From: DASSWB01 sp035705495
GTDB lineage: Bacteria; Bacteroidota; Bacteroidia; Flavobacteriales; Flavobacteriaceae
Reading direction: 5' to 3'
DNA: 9,264 nt
Assembly: GCA_035705495.1 (NCBI GenBank)
Contig: DASSWB010000071.1
Span: forward strand, 1 to 9,264
The position numbers were made by a program, and so were the translations under genes. Under the pieces are notes generated by a model. That model was not told the DNA's origin and did not search any database. It was given only the letters and a program-made list of their open reading frames with translations. This document shows, piece after piece, positions 6,166 to 9,264 of this stretch (its first letter is position 1; each line of letters opens with the position of its first letter).

Positions 6166-7574
6166 GATCTTCGTTCTAAACATACTACGCTTTCAACATG
6201 ATGGGTTTGAGGGAACATATCTACCGCTTGGGCTTTGGTTACTTTGTAATAATTGTCCAATAAAGATAAATCCCTCGCTTGCGTCGCAGAATTGCAACTT
6301 ACATAAACAATTCTTTTTGGCAAGATACCTATAATTTGTGCAACTACATCTTTATGCATACCATCTCGTGGAGGATCAGTAATAATAACATCTGGATGGC
6401 CATGAGTATCAATAAATTCTTTGGTAAAAACCTTTTTCATGTCACCCACATAGAACTCTACGTTGTCAATTCCGTTATATTCTGCATTTGATTTTGCATC
6501 TTTAATCGCTTCTGGAACAGCCTCGACACCAATCACTTTTTTTGCTTTTTTTGAAACAAACTGAGCAATGGTTCCTGTTCCCGTATAAAGATCGTACACC
6601 AATTCATCACCTTTCAAATCAGCAAAATCACGGGTTATTTTATATAATTCATAAGCTTGTGCCGAATTTGTTTGGTAAAAGGATTTCGCATTGATTTTAA
6701 ATTTCAATCCTTCCATTTCTTCAAAAATATGATCTCTCCCTTTAAAGCAAATAATTTCCTGATCATAAAGCGTGTCATTGGCTTTTGAATTGATCACATA
6801 TTGCAACGAGGTTATTTCTGGAAACCGATCGGCAATAAAATTGAGCAGCAATTCTCTTTTCTTCTTGTCTTCAGCAAAAAACTGTATGACCAGCATAATC
6901 TCTCCTATAGAAGAAGTCCGAATCATGAGAGTTCGCAATAAACCTGTATGATTTCTCGCGTTGAAAAAAGCGATTTCATTTTCTATCGCAAACTTTTTAA
7001 TTTCATTTCTGATTGCGTTGCTGGGATCTGCCTGAAGATGACATTTTTTGATATCCAGAATTTTGTCCCACATGCCCGGAATATGAAATCCCAGCGCATT
7101 ACGATCTATGATTTCGTCGCCTTTTTTTATTTCCTCCAAAGTTAACCACCGACTATCACTGAAAGAAAATTCCATTTTATTCCGATAGTTGTAAGTTTCC
7201 GCACTCCCGTGAATAGGTAACATTTCAGGAAGTTCTATTTTTCCGAGGCGTTTAAGGTTATTTTCGACCTCTTGTTGTTTGTAAAAAAGTTGATGCGAAT
7301 AATCCATCTCCTGCCATTTGCAACCACCGCACACTCCAAAATGTTCACATGCAGGTTTTGTTCTTTTATCTGAATATTTGATGAAGTTTATCGCAGTTCC
7401 TTCGTAAAAAGATTTTTTCTTTTTCGTCGTTTGTACATCCACGATATCCCCAGGAATAGCGTTGCCAATAAAAATCACTTTTCCGTCCGGTGCTTTCCCG
7501 ATGCTCTTTCCTTTTGCTCCTGCATCGGTTACATTTATGCCTTCAAAAATTACCCTTTTGTTCTTTCTTCCCAT
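6162..7574 (-). CDS. rlmD: 23S rRNA (uracil-C5)-methyltransferase, RlmD/RumA family
   Basis: This 470-residue SAM enzyme makes 5-methyluridine in 23S rRNA, by homology at U1939. The N-terminal TRAM RNA-binding domain covers about 1-65. The four cysteines that hold the [4Fe-4S] cluster are present as C76, C82, C85 (CEHFGVCGGC) and C178. The SAM site is YDLYTGTGTIAQ (327-338), with FYQTN at 299-303 and DPPRDG at 400-405. The nucleophile is C427 in VYVSCNSAT and the likely base is E461 in HHVESVV, so the active site is complete. The start at 7574 (MGRKNK) is chosen because an upstream in-frame ATG at 7592 would precede the -7 promoter box. It is the first gene of an operon with the DUF6452 and DUF6048 genes and overlaps the lipoprotein gene by four bases. 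Some relatives modify other uridines, so target choice is inferred. Confidence 0.93.
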   Translation of the reverse strand: MGRKNKRVIFEGINVTDAGAKGKSIGKAPDGKVIFIGNAIPGDIVDVQTTKKKKSFYEGTAINFIKYSDKRTKPACEHFGVCGGCKWQEMDYSHQLFYKQQEVENNLKRLGKIELPEMLPIHGSAETYNYRNKMEFSFSDSRWLTLEEIKKGDEIIDRNALGFHIPGMWDKILDIKKCHLQADPSNAIRNEIKKFAIENEIAFFNARNHTGLLRTLMIRTSSIGEIMLVIQFFAEDKKKRELLLNFIADRFPEITSLQYVINSKANDTLYDQEIICFKGRDHIFEEMEGLKFKINAKSFYQTNSAQAYELYKITRDFADLKGDELVYDLYTGTGTIAQFVSKKAKKVIGVEAVPEAIKDAKSNAEYNGIDNVEFYVGDMKKVFTKEFIDTHGHPDVIITDPPRDGMHKDVVAQIIGILPKRIVYVSCNSATQARDLSLLDNYYKVTKAQAVDMFPQTHHVESVVCLERRS

Positions 7575-7578
7575 AGCG

Positions 7579-7608
7579 CAAAAGTAGGGCAAAAGCTATA
7601 AATATCAG
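7579..7608 (-). promoter_or_regulatory. Promoter of the rlmD operon, likely leaderless
   Basis: On the minus strand the -7 box TACTTTTG (7579-7586) is a perfect TAnnTTTG. Nineteen bases upstream is CTG (7606-7608), one mismatch from the TTG -33 box. The -7 box ends only four bases before the ATG at 7574, so the transcript should start at or within a few bases of the start codon. Confidence 0.7.
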
Positions 7609-7742
7609 TCTGGGAATTCAAAAAATCGATAAAGATTTAGTAATTTGCGGCTATTCAAAAAGGTTGATTTCTCTCCGCATTTTTTCAGAATAAAAAAGAA
7701 AGCAGGAATAAAAAAATAGTTCATTTTTAAAAATTAGAAAAC

Positions 7743-8987
7743 ATGTCAGTTAAAGAAATAAAAACTTCGGACGAGGCAATTGAATTGGAAAATAAATACG
7801 GAGCGCATAATTATCATCCGCTTCCAGTGGTTTTGACAAAAGGAGAAGGCGTTCATGTTTGGGATGTTGAGGGAAAAAAATATTATGATTTTTTATCGGC
7901 TTATTCTGCTGTTAACCAAGGTCATTGTCATCCAAAAATAGTTGGCGCCATGACAGATCAAGCTCAAAAATTAACGCTTACTTCGCGTGCGTTCTACAAT
8001 GATATGTTGGGGAAATATGAAAAGTTTACTGCTGATTTCTTCGGATTTGATAAACTTTTGCCAATGAATACTGGAGCCGAAGCTGTTGAGACGGGAATCA
8101 AAATATGCAGAAAGTGGGCATACGAGAAGAAAGGGATTGATGAAATGGAAGCGAAAATCGTGGTTTGCGAAAATAATTTCCACGGAAGAACAACAACGAT
8201 TATTTCTTTTTCCAATGACGAGGCTGCACGAAGACATTTTGGTCCTTACACACCTGGATTTATAAAAATACCTTATAACGATGTGGAAGCATTGGAGGAA
8301 GTTTTGAAAAATGATAAAAATATCGCTGGATTTTTAGTAGAACCTATTCAGGGAGAAGCTGGAGTTTTTGTGCCTACGGAAGGCTACTTAACTAAAGCCA
8401 AAGAGCTTTGTGAAAAATATAATGTTCTTTTTATTGCCGATGAAGTCCAAACGGGAATTGCGAGAACAGGAAAATTATTGGCTGTTGATCATGAGAATGT
8501 AAAACCAGATATTTTAATTCTTGGGAAAGCAATTTCTGGTGGTGTATATCCGGTTTCTGCAGTTTTGGCCGATGATGAAATTATGAACGTTATTAAGCCA
8601 GGTCAACACGGATCGACTTTTGGTGGAAATCCAGTAGCTGCTGCCGTGGCAATTGCTGCTTTGGAAGTTGTACGAGATGAAAATTTAGCAGAAAATGCTG
8701 AAGAATTGGGGAATTTGTTCAGAAGTAAAATGAATGATTATATACGAAACTCCAATATTGTTAATATGGTAAGGGGAAAAGGATTGTTGAATGCTATTGT
8801 GATTAACGATTCTGAAGACAGTTCTACCGCATGGGACATTTGCATGAAATTGAGAGATAACGGACTGTTGGCAAAACCCACACACGGAAACATTATCAGG
8901 TTTGCGCCACCGTTGGTAATGAACGAAGAGCAACTTTTGGATTGTGTAAACATAATTACCGAGACCCTTAAGGAGTTTGAAAAATAG
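7743..8987 (+). CDS. rocD: Ornithine--oxo-acid (ornithine delta-) aminotransferase
   Basis: This 414-residue cytoplasmic enzyme uses pyridoxal phosphate. It transfers the delta-amino group of ornithine to 2-oxoglutarate, giving glutamate semialdehyde/pyrroline-5-carboxylate and glutamate. It is a class III aminotransferase with K262 (ILGKAISGG) as the cofactor lysine, D233 in IADEVQTGIARTG, the phosphate loop NTGAEAVE (109-116) and NFHGRT (145-150). Features of true ornithine aminotransferases rather than acetylornithine enzymes are AYSAVNQGHCHPKI (Y54), LTLTSRAFYND (Y85), EPIQGEAGV and LLAKPTHGNIIRFAPPL, all close to the human enzyme. The length is normal and complete. The start lies in an A-rich leader without a Shine-Dalgarno site. 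The 168 bases between it and rlmD must hold its promoter; only an imperfect box (TAATTTG at 7641) is seen. It is a single-gene unit ending at a hairpin terminator. Confidence 0.96.
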   Translation: MSVKEIKTSDEAIELENKYGAHNYHPLPVVLTKGEGVHVWDVEGKKYYDFLSAYSAVNQGHCHPKIVGAMTDQAQKLTLTSRAFYNDMLGKYEKFTADFFGFDKLLPMNTGAEAVETGIKICRKWAYEKKGIDEMEAKIVVCENNFHGRTTTIISFSNDEAARRHFGPYTPGFIKIPYNDVEALEEVLKNDKNIAGFLVEPIQGEAGVFVPTEGYLTKAKELCEKYNVLFIADEVQTGIARTGKLLAVDHENVKPDILILGKAISGGVYPVSAVLADDEIMNVIKPGQHGSTFGGNPVAAAVAIAALEVVRDENLAENAEELGNLFRSKMNDYIRNSNIVNMVRGKGLLNAIVINDSEDSSTAWDICMKLRDNGLLAKPTHGNIIRFAPPLVMNEEQLLDCVNIITETLKEFEK

Positions 8988-9011
8988 ATTTTTCATTTGA
9001 AAAGCAACAAA

Positions 9012-9037
9012 AAAAAACCGGCAGTCGCCGGTTTTTT
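9012..9037. terminator. Bidirectional intrinsic terminator after rocD
   Basis: AAAAAACCGGC (9012-9022) and GCCGGTTTTTT (9027-9037) pair perfectly around an AGTC loop. The stem has a T-run on the right and an A-run on the left, so it can end transcripts in both directions. It serves rocD from the left and the membrane protein gene from the right, whose stop codon is about 20 bases away. Confidence 0.92.
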
Positions 9038-9057
9038 CGTTTTTATAAAAAAGAGAT

Positions 9058-9264
9058 TTACAATCCGCCTTCGTACTGTCTTGCCCATTCTTGCTGCATA
9101 TCTTCTAACCCATCAATGCCATAAATGGCTAAGGCGGCAATAATTATAATAATATAAATAGCACAAAGAACAGTTCCAATGATAGCAAGTATTTTACCCG
9201 TTTTGACATTTTGATAGCCGGAATAGAGCTCAGGATTCTCTGTGTAAACTTCAATCGCCCTATT
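9058..9264 (-). CDS. CCC-motif/DUF4190-like membrane protein, C-terminal part (cut by window edge)
   Basis: This reading frame is open at the right edge and encodes the last 68 residues of a protein that begins outside the window. It starts with a short charged segment (EVYTENPELYSGYQNVKTGK). One strongly hydrophobic helix follows (ILAIIGTVLCAIYIIIIIAA and onward), then a short charged tail (DGLEDMQQEWARQYEGGL) before TAA. A NPxLYxxYxNxKTGKxLAIIG segment before the last helix is what I recall from flavobacterial CCC-motif membrane proteins, whose cysteine-rich N-terminal helix would lie outside the window. Function is unknown. The terminator at 9012-9037 lies right after its stop, supporting a real transcribed gene. 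Confidence 0.8.
   Translation of the reverse strand, partial: NRAIEVYTENPELYSGYQNVKTGKILAIIGTVLCAIYIIIIIAALAIYGIDGLEDMQQEWARQYEGGL

Noticed and set aside
6183..6183. Upstream ATG for the DUF6452 lipoprotein
   Set aside because: The start at 6165 gives the ATGA overlap with rlmD and a standard lipoprotein signal; the upstream start only adds MFRTKI.
7641..7647. TAATTTG upstream of rocD as a -7 box
   Set aside because: It is one base shorter than TAnnTTTG and no TTG lies about 19-21 bases upstream, so it is not listed as a promoter.
7971..8237. Minus-strand open frames inside rocD (also near 8685-8996)
   Set aside because: They are antisense shadows of a strongly conserved enzyme and have no recognisable domains.

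Overview
The window looks like a chromosomal segment of an AT-rich member of the Bacteroidetes, most likely family Flavobacteriaceae. The evidence is the 5S and 23S sequence style, perfect TAnnTTTG -7 promoter boxes, starts without strong Shine-Dalgarno sites, flavobacterial families (DUF6048, DUF6452, a CCC-motif-like membrane protein) and a lipoprotein with the flavobacterial surface-export signal. The genus cannot be fixed from sequence reading alone.

Layout. Positions 1-669 are the tail of an rRNA operon: the 3' end of 23S rRNA, a spacer of about 180 bases with two GC-rich inverted elements, 5S rRNA and a strong intrinsic terminator. A plus-strand gene (792-1463) encodes a membrane-anchored SRPBCC protein. 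Its stop codon overlaps that of a convergent small membrane protein gene (1460-1858). A tightly packed minus-strand operon follows, read from 3772 down to 1944: a SAM-dependent methyltransferase, a ZIP-family metal transporter and a DUF4268 protein, joined by TAAATG and TAATG junctions. The small membrane protein lies 85 bases downstream of that operon and may belong to it.

From 3818 a divergent plus-strand gene encodes an RlmL-type 23S rRNA methyltransferase behind a textbook Bacteroidetes promoter. It converges, with one base between the stops, on a second minus-strand operon (7574 to 4986). That operon encodes the iron-sulfur rRNA methyltransferase RlmD, a DUF6452 lipoprotein (ATGA coupling) and a DUF6048 outer-membrane-like protein (35-base overlap). 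The plus-strand gene rocD (ornithine aminotransferase) follows, with a hairpin terminator that can serve both strands. The window closes in the C-terminal part of a minus-strand membrane protein of the CCC-motif/DUF4190-like kind.

How the genes relate. The window holds part of a 23S gene and two genes for 23S-modifying enzymes (RlmL, RlmD). RocD links arginine/ornithine breakdown to glutamate and proline metabolism. The two DUF proteins behind rlmD look like cell-envelope proteins. I see no transposase, phage gene, CRISPR array, toxin-antitoxin pair or recognisable defence system. This is an ordinary core-genome region, and the findings are local architecture points rather than a new system.
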